The translations under genes were made by a program, and so were the position numbers. The notes below the pieces were generated by a model, which saw nothing but the letters and a program-made list of their open reading frames with translations, did not search any database and was not told where the DNA came from. A stretch of 59,356 nucleotides of DNA from positions 1 through 59,356 of the forward strand of contig CAYFUF010000006.1 in NCBI GenBank assembly GCA_964346245.1, in the 5' to 3' direction. Of the stretch, positions 33,842 to 42,723 are shown one piece after another (position 1 is the stretch's first letter; each line of letters starts with the position of its first letter). This stretch comes from CAYFUF01 sp964346245. Lineage in GTDB: Bacteria > Bacillota > Clostridia > Tissierellales > Peptoniphilaceae.

Positions 33842-34489
33842 CTATAAGAGCCGGTATTGGTAGGTGAGCATGTCATCTCCTGTCAAATACTCACCCAGCT
33901 CAAAGCGATATATCTCAGCAGTATTGAACAAATGAGGTCCCCGCCAGGGCTGCTTTCCTTGACCATATATGGTACTTTCAACAGCTCCAGATATTTCCTG
34001 ACTCCTGACACTAAGGCCGGCTCTTATTAATCGACTGACACTCTTCTCTAATTGGTTCATCAGATAGTCCGCATCAGCCTTATCGAGAATACCTCGGACT
34101 TTAGCCATCGACTTCATAGTGTTGTTCTCTCTCTCACTAGAAAAAGATATCTTATCGGTCGCATAGTAAAGATCAAAGAAGCGCATCATGAGTAGGCGGA
34201 GGGTAACCTCCCTTTGATTGAGCCGCCTATAATCTTCATTGAGGGAAAGCTCAATCTGGCTCGTTTGAGGTTTATTTTTGGTCACATGGATAATGTCTTT
34301 GCCAGCCAAGTAAGACTTGACCAGAGGATGCTTATTAATCGTCAGAGCTTCTTCCGGCAGGTTAAATTGGCGGTAATCAAAAGATAAGCTATCCTTCAGT
34401 ATGAGATGGTAATATTCTCCATCAAACTTCCTGTTGGCAATCTTTGTATCCAAAAAGCTCTGATAGGGATTCTTATATAGGGTCAACAT
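33842..34489 (-). CDS. Hypothetical protein, possibly a degenerate AlaX-like (tRNA-editing SAD) domain
   Basis: The 215-residue product starts at the minus-strand ATG 34489, which follows AAGGAG; a longer start at 34516 would overlap the comEC start. I do not recognise it with confidence. Its layout resembles an AlaX-type editing protein: an early YYHLILKDS like the beta-strand before the GGGQP turn, and a late RGPHLFNTAEIYRF that parallels the C-x3-H zinc motif CGGTHVxNTGEI (His186 kept, Cys lost). The first zinc motif HxxxH is absent. If related, it has lost catalysis. It is divergent from comEC with only 26 bases between start codons. Confidence 0.45.
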   Translation of the reverse strand: MLTLYKNPYQSFLDTKIANRKFDGEYYHLILKDSLSFDYRQFNLPEEALTINKHPLVKSYLAGKDIIHVTKNKPQTSQIELSLNEDYRRLNQREVTLRLLMMRFFDLYYATDKISFSSERENNTMKSMAKVRGILDKADADYLMNQLEKSVSRLIRAGLSVRSQEISGAVESTIYGQGKQPWRGPHLFNTAEIYRFELGEYLTGDDMLTYQYRLL

Positions 34490-34515
34490 ACTAGCTCCTT
34501 CAAGGGAGGGAAACA

Positions 34516-36939
34516 ATGCTCTTGTCTTTTGCAGCTACAACGGTCTTTGCTTTCTTTATTGCCTATACGGACCAGCTTGCCGCCCTCCAAGTCTTTGCAC
34601 TACTATCATCAATTATAGTTATTGTACTAAAAATAAGCGGATTAACCAATCTTCCTGTTGGCAAGAAGAGTCTTTTTTATATCCTAGGCTTCCTTCTGGC
34701 TTTTCAATACTACCAAGCGAGGGACCCCAGCTTAAGCATCAAAGATACGAGCCAAGAACAGGAGATGGAGATATCTATCCTGTCCTTTCGAAAGAGAAAG
34801 GAGGAGTCCTATCTGTTGGTGGAGGGAAAAGTAGAGGGTAGCTTTTCTAAATCCCGCTATTTGATTAAAGAAAGCGACATGCTTCAAGCTGGCGAACGAG
34901 AAGACATTCGTATAGACAATCGCTACAAGGGTTTCTTCCAAATAAGCCTTTTTGCAGCAGGAGGCTTGCTAGGTGATTTTGATGAGCAGGCTTTTTACTA
35001 TGCGCAAGGCATTAGCGGCATCCTTAGCAGTCGGAAAATCTATCTTGTGAAAGAAGGTGCGAATTATAAACAATGGCCGCTTGCCGCCACCACATGGCTG
35101 GAGGGGAGGACCCAGGGCCTAAGCCAACCTAGTAGAGATTTTATTCACCGTGTCTTTCTTGGCAAAACGATAGATATAGAAGACCCTCATTTGGAAAAGC
35201 AGATGCAAGCTCTGGGGGTTTCCCACCTTTTGGCGGCGTCCGGACTCCATGTCACTATGCTCTACGCTTGGGGTTTATTTCTCTTCAGCAAGTTAAGGAT
35301 AAGGCGTATCTATGGAAACGTCATTATCTTTAGTCTCCTCTTCGCTTACGCCTGGTTGCTGAATTTCCCTGCATCCATTATGCGGGCGCTACTCTTTGCC
35401 AGCTTTCGGGAACTTGCCCTGATTAGTTTCCGCCGTCTCAGCTATCTGCGGCGAATAACCTACAGCCTCTTTTTCATCCTACTCATTGAGCCATACGGGA
35501 TTGGCAATGTGGGCTTGCAGCTGTCCTTCCTCTGTGCACTTGCCATCGATATGCAGGGCAGGCTAAATCAGGTAAGGCCTCTAAAACTGGGCTTAGTAAA
35601 GAGCTTAAGGCTTACCTTCTGGGTTAACTGCTTAACGCTACCTGTTCTAGTCAATATGTCCGGCTCTTTCCCCTTAGCAACCTTTATTGCTAACTTGCTT
35701 TTGGTGCCCTTTTTTACGGTTCTTTTCAGCTTTGCCCTCCTACTTATCCTCTTGCCCAGCTTGCCAATTCTCGCCCAAATCTTTGATTTTACCTTTGCGG
35801 TCTTTAGTTTGACGGTGACGGGCTTGGAAGGCCTTTGCATAGGAACTCTTAGCATTCTCTTCTTAACAGGTGGTGGGCTTCTCATCTACTACCTTTTCGT
35901 TGCTGTACTATACCTCTGGCGGCTAGGGAGGCTCTTTTATCTCTTGAGGGAAAAGTCAACCGCCTTTCTCCTGGAAGAAATCCGCTACCTACGATATCAG
36001 CGCAGAAATCTTGTTTTTTGTCTCTGCCTTTTTTTAGGAAGTAGCTGGGCGATGTCTGTTTGGAATACACCTATGCGGCTGACGATGATCAACGTTGGCC
36101 AAGGGGACTGTTTTCTTTTGGAAGCAGGTGAATACAACCTTCTCTTTGATACGGGTGGCCGTATCTCTTTCGACAAGCAAGCGAACATCCAAGGCGAAAA
36201 GTTAGCACAGACACTTAAGAGTTGGGGGATAGATAGGTTAGATGGAATCTTCATCAGTCATAGGGACTATGACCATATGGGTAACTTGGAGGAACTTATC
36301 CGCCATCTGCAGGTAGGGAAAATCTATGTGTCCCCACTAAGGAATGGGCATGTACCGAGGGATGGTCTGCCTAAAACCGCCTTGAGCAGGCTGGAAACTC
36401 TGCCCAAAGAGGAAAGTTTACAATGGGCAGGTTTCACCATTCACGTACTCCAGCAAGGATACTTTGATGGGAGCGATGCCAATGAAGACTCTGCCGTCCT
36501 TCTCTTGGAAGGGGACTTCTCTGTCCTATTTATGGGTGATGCAGAAAAGGTCGAAAGGAAGTGGCTTACTGATCAAAGAGTACAAGCGATCGATGTACTC
36601 AAGCTCGCCCACCACGGCTCAAAGGGTGGATCCTCCCAGGTCTTCCTCCATTGGACTAAACCACAGCTTGCCTTGATCAGTGCTGGATATGAGAACCGGT
36701 ATGGCCACCCTCATGGTCAAGTGTTGGACCGCTTGGCAAAGGAAGGAATCCCGATTACTCGAACCGACCTAGAAGGTAATCGGACGGTAACGCTTAACAA
36801 AAGAAATGGACAGGTCATCCATCAGGATAGGCAGGACGCCTTGTGGGCTGAGCTTCTGAACCCTTATCTGCTGATTATGTTATTTGCAGTTATTCTAGCT
36901 ATGTATTACTTTTGGGACAGTCAAGTATTTTTAGACTAA
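34516..36939 (+). CDS. comEC: DNA uptake channel protein ComEC/Rec2
   Basis: ComEC forms the inner-membrane channel for transforming DNA. The 807-residue product has N-terminal membrane segments, an extracellular OB-like part, the Competence domain (PF03772) with HLLAASGLHVTMLY, and a C-terminal metallo-beta-lactamase-like domain with His582, Asp584, Asp586 and His587 (HRDYDH) and LKLAHHGSKGGS, thought to degrade the non-transforming strand. ATG 34516 follows AGGGAGGG. It is complete, so at least this step of natural competence could function. No comEA is nearby. Confidence 0.95.
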   Translation: MLLSFAATTVFAFFIAYTDQLAALQVFALLSSIIVIVLKISGLTNLPVGKKSLFYILGFLLAFQYYQARDPSLSIKDTSQEQEMEISILSFRKRKEESYLLVEGKVEGSFSKSRYLIKESDMLQAGEREDIRIDNRYKGFFQISLFAAGGLLGDFDEQAFYYAQGISGILSSRKIYLVKEGANYKQWPLAATTWLEGRTQGLSQPSRDFIHRVFLGKTIDIEDPHLEKQMQALGVSHLLAASGLHVTMLYAWGLFLFSKLRIRRIYGNVIIFSLLFAYAWLLNFPASIMRALLFASFRELALISFRRLSYLRRITYSLFFILLIEPYGIGNVGLQLSFLCALAIDMQGRLNQVRPLKLGLVKSLRLTFWVNCLTLPVLVNMSGSFPLATFIANLLLVPFFTVLFSFALLLILLPSLPILAQIFDFTFAVFSLTVTGLEGLCIGTLSILFLTGGGLLIYYLFVAVLYLWRLGRLFYLLREKSTAFLLEEIRYLRYQRRNLVFCLCLFLGSSWAMSVWNTPMRLTMINVGQGDCFLLEAGEYNLLFDTGGRISFDKQANIQGEKLAQTLKSWGIDRLDGIFISHRDYDHMGNLEELIRHLQVGKIYVSPLRNGHVPRDGLPKTALSRLETLPKEESLQWAGFTIHVLQQGYFDGSDANEDSAVLLLEGDFSVLFMGDAEKVERKWLTDQRVQAIDVLKLAHHGSKGGSSQVFLHWTKPQLALISAGYENRYGHPHGQVLDRLAKEGIPITRTDLEGNRTVTLNKRNGQVIHQDRQDALWAELLNPYLLIMLFAVILAMYYFWDSQVFLD

Positions 36940-36947
36940 CTCGCATT

Positions 36948-37017
36948 AAAAAACATGCCTACAGACGATTTCATAAGCACTGTGTGCTTACGAATTTAGG
37001 TCGTAGGCATGTTTTTA
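36948..37017. terminator. Large bidirectional terminator between comEC and rodA
   Basis: AAAAAACATGCCTAC (36948-36962) pairs with GTAGGCATGTTTTT (37003-37016) across a 40-base loop, and the loop itself holds a second hairpin TAAGCAC with GTGCTTA around 36974-36990. The A and T tracts on both sides allow it to work for both convergent genes. Confidence 0.85.
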
Positions 37018-38145
37018 TTTCTTTCTTGGACTAGAGTTGAAATCTAGCGGCTTTCTCTGCATGGAGATGGATAAGACAAGCCCGATACAGAGTAGGTTGA
37101 GCAGCTGGAAGGTTCCTCCATAGCTGATGAAGGGGAGTGGGATACCAGTTACCGGCATCAAGCCGATGGTCATCCCAATGTTTTCAAAGATATGGAAGAA
37201 GAGGATTGCAGCTACGCCGACGCTTGCACAAGCGCCATAGAGGTCCTTGGATCGGTAGGCGATGATCAGTATGCGAAAGAGCATAAACGTGTAGAGGGCA
37301 ATGAGGATAAGCCCTCCGATAAATCCCAATTCCTCGGATAGGACAGAGAAGATATAATCGGTATCTTGCTCAGGGATAAAGCCCAATTGGGTTTGTGTGC
37401 CCTGCATGTAGCCTCGGCCGGTAACCATTCCCGATCCGATGGCAATAATCCCTTGCAGGATCTGGTAGTTAGAGCCTAGGGGGTCCCTAGTAGGGTCTAA
37501 GAAATTCAGAATGCGGTTTTGCTGGAAAGTTTCCAGGTTGGAGTATACGATAGGGGCAACGATTAGGGCGACCACCACAACGCCTATGATGTACCACCAG
37601 GACAGCCCAGCGTAAAAGAGCATCATCAAGAGGAAGAAGGCAAATACGATGGTTGTGCCTAAATCTGGTTGTCTCATGATGAGAAAGAGCGGGATTAATG
37701 CAACAATGCCGATGAGCAAGATGGATTTTGGCTTATTGAGACGGGGCCTAAGCTTTTCCATGAGAGCTGCGAAGGGCAGGAGCAAACCCAGCTTTGCAAA
37801 CTCTGAGGGTTGAAAATTAATCGGGCCGATACGTAGCCAGGACCTAGCACCCCATAGGTTTTCTCCGTGACCAAACACTAAAGTAGCGACCAAAAGGCCG
37901 ACAGTTAGGATGTAGATGGGCAGGGAAAGCTTCTTCAAGGCATCGGTATCAAGGAAGAGGACGGTGCCTATGCCGATAAAACCCAAGACGGTGGCCATAC
38001 TCTGAGACATAAGTTTGCGGTCACCCGAATAAGAGCTCGCTACAGCTGACCGCAGAATAATTAAGCCGTAAAGGCAGAGTAATATTGTGACGATAAAAAG
38101 CGGCCAATCGAATTGTTTGGCTACTTTTTTGCTTCTATTAAACAT
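37015..38145 (-). CDS. rodA: SEDS-family peptidoglycan glycosyltransferase RodA
   Basis: RodA polymerises glycan strands during cell elongation with a partner class B penicillin-binding protein. The 376-residue product has about ten membrane helices with SEDS features such as WGARSWLRIGPINFQPSE, MRQPDLGTTIVF and the extracellular loop with the conserved aspartates and SYGGTFQLLNLL near the C-terminus. I start it at ATG 38145, after AAGGGA; an upstream ATG at 38160 has no ribosome site. The gene ends one base from the bidirectional terminator and is divergent from queG. Confidence 0.9.
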   Translation of the reverse strand: MFNRSKKVAKQFDWPLFIVTILLCLYGLIILRSAVASSYSGDRKLMSQSMATVLGFIGIGTVLFLDTDALKKLSLPIYILTVGLLVATLVFGHGENLWGARSWLRIGPINFQPSEFAKLGLLLPFAALMEKLRPRLNKPKSILLIGIVALIPLFLIMRQPDLGTTIVFAFFLLMMLFYAGLSWWYIIGVVVVALIVAPIVYSNLETFQQNRILNFLDPTRDPLGSNYQILQGIIAIGSGMVTGRGYMQGTQTQLGFIPEQDTDYIFSVLSEELGFIGGLILIALYTFMLFRILIIAYRSKDLYGACASVGVAAILFFHIFENIGMTIGLMPVTGIPLPFISYGGTFQLLNLLCIGLVLSISMQRKPLDFNSSPRKK

Positions 38146-38186
38146 GTTTGGTCCCTTCATGTGAAAAACAGATCTGTTATTCTCCC

Positions 38187-38231
38187 ATTATAGCAAGTAT
38201 TTTTTATTGTGTTCATCTTTTCCGTTATAAT
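38187..38231. promoter_or_regulatory. Interleaved divergent promoters of rodA and queG
   Basis: On the minus strand a TATAAT -10 (38192-38187) has TGAACA at 38215-38210, 17 bases away. On the plus strand TATAAT (38226-38231) has TTTATT at 38203-38208, also 17 bases away. The two promoters overlap in the same 45 bases, so their use is likely mutually exclusive or shared. Confidence 0.5.
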
Positions 38232-38261
38232 AGATAGAAATTGTTCAGATAGGGACGAATT

Positions 38262-39299
38262 ATGGTAAATACTAGCTTTCCACAATTTGATATGATTAGT
38301 AGAGCCCTGCTTAAAGAAGAAGATCATCAGGATCTAGCGGTCTGGACATCAGCGCTTGCTTTTCCCGATTCCCAAGAGGGCAGGTCAAGATTTATTGAGC
38401 TTGCTGCCTTCTCCTATTACGCTTGCGAGGATAAACCAAGTAGAAGGTTGGAGGCCCTGTGGTCTCTATCCAGTAGGGGCAGGGACTATCACCAGGTGGT
38501 GAAGGGAAGACTTGAGGCCTATGGTCAATATAAAGAGGCGCTGTTGAATCCAGTAGAAGAGAAGATAAGCTATCAGTGTTTTGTCGATACCCAGCCTTTT
38601 TCCGAGCGCTGGCTTGCCAAGCTGGCCGGCTTAGGGTGGATAGGTAAGAATCAAAACTTGATTATTGATGGGATTGGCTCTTTTGTCTACATTGGTATCA
38701 TCTATTGGCAGATTCCAAACCACTTGGTGAATGACTTTCTCGCTTTAAGTGCATCTCAGGCGATGAAAAAAGACCAGTGTGGTCATTGCCGACTTTGCGT
38801 GGATGCCTGTCCGGGCAGTGCCCTGACCGAGGACGGCAACTATCATAAAGAATCCTGCGTCAGCTACTTGACCCAGACTAAGGAGCCTCTGACCAAACAA
38901 CAGATAGAGATTATGGGTAGCCACCTTTATGGTTGCGATATTTGCCAAAGGGTCTGTCCTTATAATCAAGGGGTAGCAACGACAACAATAAAGGAGTTTG
39001 CTTGGACAAGCGATGAGGCAAGCGATGAGGCAAACCAGTTTCTGAAGCTTGGCAACAAGGAGCTGGAGAAGAAACATGGTTACCGGTCGGGCCGATGGCG
39101 AGGGTGGAACTTGCTTAGGCGAAACGCCCTGATCAATGTTTATAATAAGAGAAGAAATAAGTTAAGTGACGAGGAGTGGAAAGAGCTCATCGGTGGAATA
39201 TCGAAAGAAAGCCCCATGATTCGTGAGCTTATTGAGAAAATTGAACATGAGCCTATAGATAGGAGTAGAGATGGCAAGAATGACGAAGAAGGAAGCTAA
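38262..39299 (+). CDS. queG: Epoxyqueuosine reductase QueG
   Basis: QueG makes queuosine in tRNA from epoxyqueuosine with cobalamin and two [4Fe-4S] clusters. The 345-residue product has the cluster ligands CGHCRLCVDACP (Cys173, 176, 179, 183) and CDICQRVCP. Start ATG 38262 is preceded by AGGGACGAATT. The next gene, nth, overlaps it by 29 bases. Needing cobalamin is consistent with an ECF-type vitamin importer, but no link is proven. Confidence 0.94.
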   Translation: MVNTSFPQFDMISRALLKEEDHQDLAVWTSALAFPDSQEGRSRFIELAAFSYYACEDKPSRRLEALWSLSSRGRDYHQVVKGRLEAYGQYKEALLNPVEEKISYQCFVDTQPFSERWLAKLAGLGWIGKNQNLIIDGIGSFVYIGIIYWQIPNHLVNDFLALSASQAMKKDQCGHCRLCVDACPGSALTEDGNYHKESCVSYLTQTKEPLTKQQIEIMGSHLYGCDICQRVCPYNQGVATTTIKEFAWTSDEASDEANQFLKLGNKELEKKHGYRSGRWRGWNLLRRNALINVYNKRRNKLSDEEWKELIGGISKESPMIRELIEKIEHEPIDRSRDGKNDEEGS

Positions 39300-39954
39300 G
39301 GAAATAATGGAAAAGCTTCATACTGCTTTTCCTGATGCCAAAGGTGAACTCGACCATAGTAATCCGTTCGAGCTTCTGATTGCTACCATCTTGTCGGCCC
39401 AAACGACAGATAAGATGGTCAATAGAGTGACGCCGGCGCTGTTTGCCAAGTATCCAACACCACAAGCTTTGGCCCAGGCCCCCATAGCGGATGTGGAGAA
39501 TACGATTCGAAACATTGGCCTCTACCGCAATAAGGCAAAGAATATCTGCGGTGCTGCCACTATGCTTGTCGATAAGTTTGACGGACAGGTCCCCACCAAT
39601 AGGGAGGATTTAGTTCTGTTGCCAGGTGTGGGAAGGAAGACGGCTAATGTGGTTTTATCAAATGCTTTTGGTGTCCCAGCTATAGCCGTTGACACCCATG
39701 TATTTCGCGTGTCCAACCGTTTAGGCCTCTCGAAGAGCAAAACGGTCGACCAATGTGAGAAGGACCTGAACAACATCTTAGACGAAGACACTTGGTCTCA
39801 TGCTCACCACTTGCTGATCTTTCAAGGCAGATATGTCTGCAAAGCTCAGCGCCCTCTATGCGAGGAGTGCAATGTGGTTAGCCACTGCAGGTATAGGGAC
39901 CAGTTAGATAAGGAAATTAAGAGAAAAGCGAAGAGGGCAAGTAAGACGAAGTGA
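39271..39954 (+). CDS. nth: Endonuclease III (DNA glycosylase/AP lyase)
   Basis: Nth removes oxidised pyrimidines in base excision repair. The 227-residue product has the helix-hairpin-helix LPGVGRKTANVV with catalytic Lys123, Asp141 in AVDTHVFR, and four cysteines 190, 197, 200, 206 in the C-x6-C-x2-C-x5-C [4Fe-4S] pattern. It overlaps queG by 29 bases, so translation is coupled. Length is typical. Confidence 0.96.
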   Translation: MARMTKKEAKEIMEKLHTAFPDAKGELDHSNPFELLIATILSAQTTDKMVNRVTPALFAKYPTPQALAQAPIADVENTIRNIGLYRNKAKNICGAATMLVDKFDGQVPTNREDLVLLPGVGRKTANVVLSNAFGVPAIAVDTHVFRVSNRLGLSKSKTVDQCEKDLNNILDEDTWSHAHHLLIFQGRYVCKAQRPLCEECNVVSHCRYRDQLDKEIKRKAKRASKTK

Positions 39955-40039
39955 TACTTGCCACTAAGCTTGGTAACAGACGGAAGCGCTAGGGCTGATT
40001 GCCCTACACAACGATTTTCCCAATGGAGCAAGGCAGCTT

Positions 40040-41365
40040 ATGTTAAAATATAGTGTTGAAAGAATTCGTATAGCCATTATTGGTGGGGGAGCCAGCGGAG
40101 TTTGTTTAGCGGGCTTTCTTTCTGATATCGCCAGCAAAAAAACAGGAGTTTTCGATATTCATCTTTTTGAATCGTCAGATCAGCTCCTGCGAAAGGTTGC
40201 TGCTACAGGTAATGGCCGTTGTAACTTTACCAATACAAACATGGACCAAAGCCACTATACTGGCGGGTCTTCTAGCTTTGTGAAAGACATCCTAGATGGT
40301 TTTACTTTTCATGATGCTATGCGGCTGTTTCAATCTTTAGGTATTGCATGGACGACTTTAGCCAGCGGAATGACCTATCCGGCTACTATGCAGGCGAGCA
40401 CGGTGGTTGAACGCTTAAAGGATTGGTTGGAAGCGGGTAGCGTCAAGGTTCACTATCATAGCGAGATAGTGAGCGTGGAAGAAGCTAGTGATGAGGATGG
40501 GCACACTCGCTTTAACCTGCAAACAAAGGATAAGAGTGAAGAGGCCTTCGATATCCTTGTTCTTGCTAGTGGNNNNNNNNNNNNNNNNNNNNNNNNNNNN
40601 NNNNNNNNNNNNNNNNNNNNNNNNNACGGCATTGGTAAAAATGAAGTCTCTGATGGATACGCTCTCGCTAAGCGCCTGGGTCACGACTTGACCCCCATGC
40701 ATCCTGGTATTGTCGCTTTGAAGGTGGAGGAAGTTGCTCTCTGTCAGGCTTGCCAAGGAAGCAAGGTAGAGGTAGCGGTTTGGCAGGAGGGAAGGTCTAC
40801 TGTCCACCGAGATGATTTACTCTTTACCTCATATGGTCTATCAGGCATAGGTATTTTGAAGGTGTCTAATGACGTCCTCTATGATTTGCGCCGGGGGAAG
40901 AAAGCGAGTATCATCGTGGATTTTCTACCCGACAAAGGTGCTTCTGAGCTAGTGGAGGAAGTAACGGTGTTGAGGGAGAGGTTCCCGGGATGGCCCTTAG
41001 AAAAGATTTTTAGCGGCTACCTGCCCAATACTTTGGTTAAAGCGCTTATCGAGACGAGAGCAGAATTTGAAGCAAGTTTTGATAAATCAGCTAGACCCTC
41101 AGATTTGAAGGCTTTTATCACTTTAATTAAAGCCTTTCCCTTCCAGGTGAAAGGTCAAAAGAATAAGGATAGGGGACAGATTACCTGCGGAGGTATTGAC
41201 CTAGACTTAATTAATCCACACACTCTGGAGTCTACAGTGACCAAAAACCTGTACTTTACAGGAGAAGTGCTGGATGTACAGGGAGAATGTGGCGGTTATA
41301 ATTTGCATTGGGCATGGGCAAGCGCCCAAGCTGTTGCGAAAGCCATCAGTAATACAGTTGATTAG
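40040..41365 (+). CDS. HI0933/BaiN-family flavoprotein (NAD(P)/FAD-dependent oxidoreductase)
   Basis: The 441-residue product starts at ATG 40040 and has the FAD-binding GGGASG at residues 15-20, then a ATGNGRCNFTN block typical of the HI0933/YhiN family. The C-terminal region carries GQITCGGIDLDLINPHTLES and GECGGYNLHWAWASAQAV, also typical. Fifty-three N residues at 40573-40625 hide about 18 codons around residues 178-196, just where the family has its ATGG-type strand. Physiological substrate is unknown. Confidence 0.88.
   Translation: MLKYSVERIRIAIIGGGASGVCLAGFLSDIASKKTGVFDIHLFESSDQLLRKVAATGNGRCNFTNTNMDQSHYTGGSSSFVKDILDGFTFHDAMRLFQSLGIAWTTLASGMTYPATMQASTVVERLKDWLEAGSVKVHYHSEIVSVEEASDEDGHTRFNLQTKDKSEEAFDILVLASXXXXXXXXXXXXXXXXXXXGIGKNEVSDGYALAKRLGHDLTPMHPGIVALKVEEVALCQACQGSKVEVAVWQEGRSTVHRDDLLFTSYGLSGIGILKVSNDVLYDLRRGKKASIIVDFLPDKGASELVEEVTVLRERFPGWPLEKIFSGYLPNTLVKALIETRAEFEASFDKSARPSDLKAFITLIKAFPFQVKGQKNKDRGQITCGGIDLDLINPHTLESTVTKNLYFTGEVLDVQGECGGYNLHWAWASAQAVAKAISNTVD
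40573..40625. other. Assembly gap of 53 N inside the flavoprotein gene
   Basis: The flanking reading frames agree if the gap is 53 bases, and the missing stretch corresponds to a conserved glycine-rich turn of the family. It is an assembly gap, not a biological feature. Confidence 0.95.
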
Positions 41366-41391
41366 TAAACGTCTGCTATAAGGAGGCATGA

Positions 41392-42678
41392 ATGTTTCGA
41401 ATGAAACGGGAGCTCGAGAACTTGTTTGAAGAAGGCAAGGAACTAAAAATCGGCTTAATTGGTGTTGGCAAGATGGGCGCCAACTTGATCATGCAAATGG
41501 GAAAACTTAAAGGCATGAAGCCTGCCGTGGTTGTTGACCATAGTGCAGAGAAAGCCAGCATTGCCTTAAAAAAGAGTGGCTACGATAATATTTTGATAAC
41601 AAGCCAAGTGGATGAAGCTAGCAAGCAGGTGAAAGAGGGAGGGATTGTCGTTACCGAAAACGATAAGCTCCTTTATGAGATAGAAGATTTGCAGGCTGTC
41701 GTCGAGGCAACGGGCAATCCTATGACCGGTGCGGAAGTTGCTTATCAGGCACTTACTGCAGGCAAGCATGTAATCATGCTTAACGTGGAATGCGACAGTG
41801 TTGTTGGTCCAATCCTGTATGAGATGGCAGAGGATAAAGGTCTTGTCTATACCGGTATCAAGGGCGATGAGCCTGGCGCAATCATAGAGTTAGTTGAATT
41901 CGCTGAGAATGTTGGCCTTGAGATTGTCGCTGTCGGCAAGGGAAAGAACAACAAGTTGGATATCGAGGCGACTGATGAAACCCTGAGGGAAGAGGCGCAA
42001 GAAAAGGGCTTATCCGCCCATATGCTCTGCTCCTTCGTCGATGGAACCAACACGATGACGGAGCTAACCTCTTTGTGCAATGCGACAGGTTTTGTACCGG
42101 ATATTCCTGGTCTTCACGGCATAAGTACAGACCATGAAAACTTCGTGGAAGACTTGAAATTAAAGGAACAAGGGGGTATCTTATCACAAAAAGGGGTGGT
42201 GGAATATGTCTTCGGTGTTGCACCTGGCGTCTTTGCTTTGGTCACCACAGACAATGAAGAGGTGAGGGACTTGATGTCCTACTTAGGTTTGGGCAAGGGG
42301 CCTAACTACCTTCTCTTTAGACCCTATCATTTGACCAGTATGGAAGCACCTATCAGCATTTATCAAGCTTTGCTACACCAGGAAGCCTCCATTGCACCGG
42401 TTAAGGGGCAGGTAGCGGATGCGGTCGCTATTGCCAAGAGGGACCTAGCTAAGGGAGAGTCGCTGAAGGGGATCGGCCGCGATACCATTTATGGGCAGAT
42501 TGTCCGCCACGATATGCAAAAAGAGAATTCCTATGTTCCTATCGCTTTGATTGATGAAGCGGCTAGGGCAAAAGTTGATATTAAGAAGGGTGATTACCTC
42601 ACCTGGGATACCGTGGAGCTTGACGAAGAGCTTTTCATCGTGAAGCTGAGAAGAAAGCAAGATCAAAAGGAAGCGTAA
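41392..42678 (+). CDS. SAF-domain NAD(P)-dependent oxidoreductase (homoserine-dehydrogenase-like, COG4091)
   Basis: The 428-residue protein has an N-terminal Rossmann fold with GVGKMG at residues 24-29 and VVEATGNPMTGAEVA, then a central dehydrogenase-like domain and a C-terminal SAF region (around RDLAKGESLKGIGRDTIYG). Such proteins are often mislabelled homoserine dehydrogenase or FlgA; their substrates are polyols or sugar acids where known. ATG 41392 follows AAGGAGGCATGA. It is 45 bases upstream of ileS. Confidence 0.8.
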   Translation: MFRMKRELENLFEEGKELKIGLIGVGKMGANLIMQMGKLKGMKPAVVVDHSAEKASIALKKSGYDNILITSQVDEASKQVKEGGIVVTENDKLLYEIEDLQAVVEATGNPMTGAEVAYQALTAGKHVIMLNVECDSVVGPILYEMAEDKGLVYTGIKGDEPGAIIELVEFAENVGLEIVAVGKGKNNKLDIEATDETLREEAQEKGLSAHMLCSFVDGTNTMTELTSLCNATGFVPDIPGLHGISTDHENFVEDLKLKEQGGILSQKGVVEYVFGVAPGVFALVTTDNEEVRDLMSYLGLGKGPNYLLFRPYHLTSMEAPISIYQALLHQEASIAPVKGQVADAVAIAKRDLAKGESLKGIGRDTIYGQIVRHDMQKENSYVPIALIDEAARAKVDIKKGDYLTWDTVELDEELFIVKLRRKQDQKEA

Positions 42679-42723
42679 TCAAGAGGTTAACAGGGGTTGA
42701 CTAGTGAGCAGGAGGTCTGATAC

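Noticed and set aside
41392..42678. Flagellar FlgA annotation for the SAF protein
   Set aside because: SAF domains occur in FlgA, but this protein has an N-terminal Rossmann fold and dehydrogenase core and there are no flagellar genes nearby.
42679..42723. T-box riboswitch before ileS
   Set aside because: Only 45 bases separate the upstream gene and ileS, far too few for a T-box, and no AGGGUGGNACCGCG-like motif is present.
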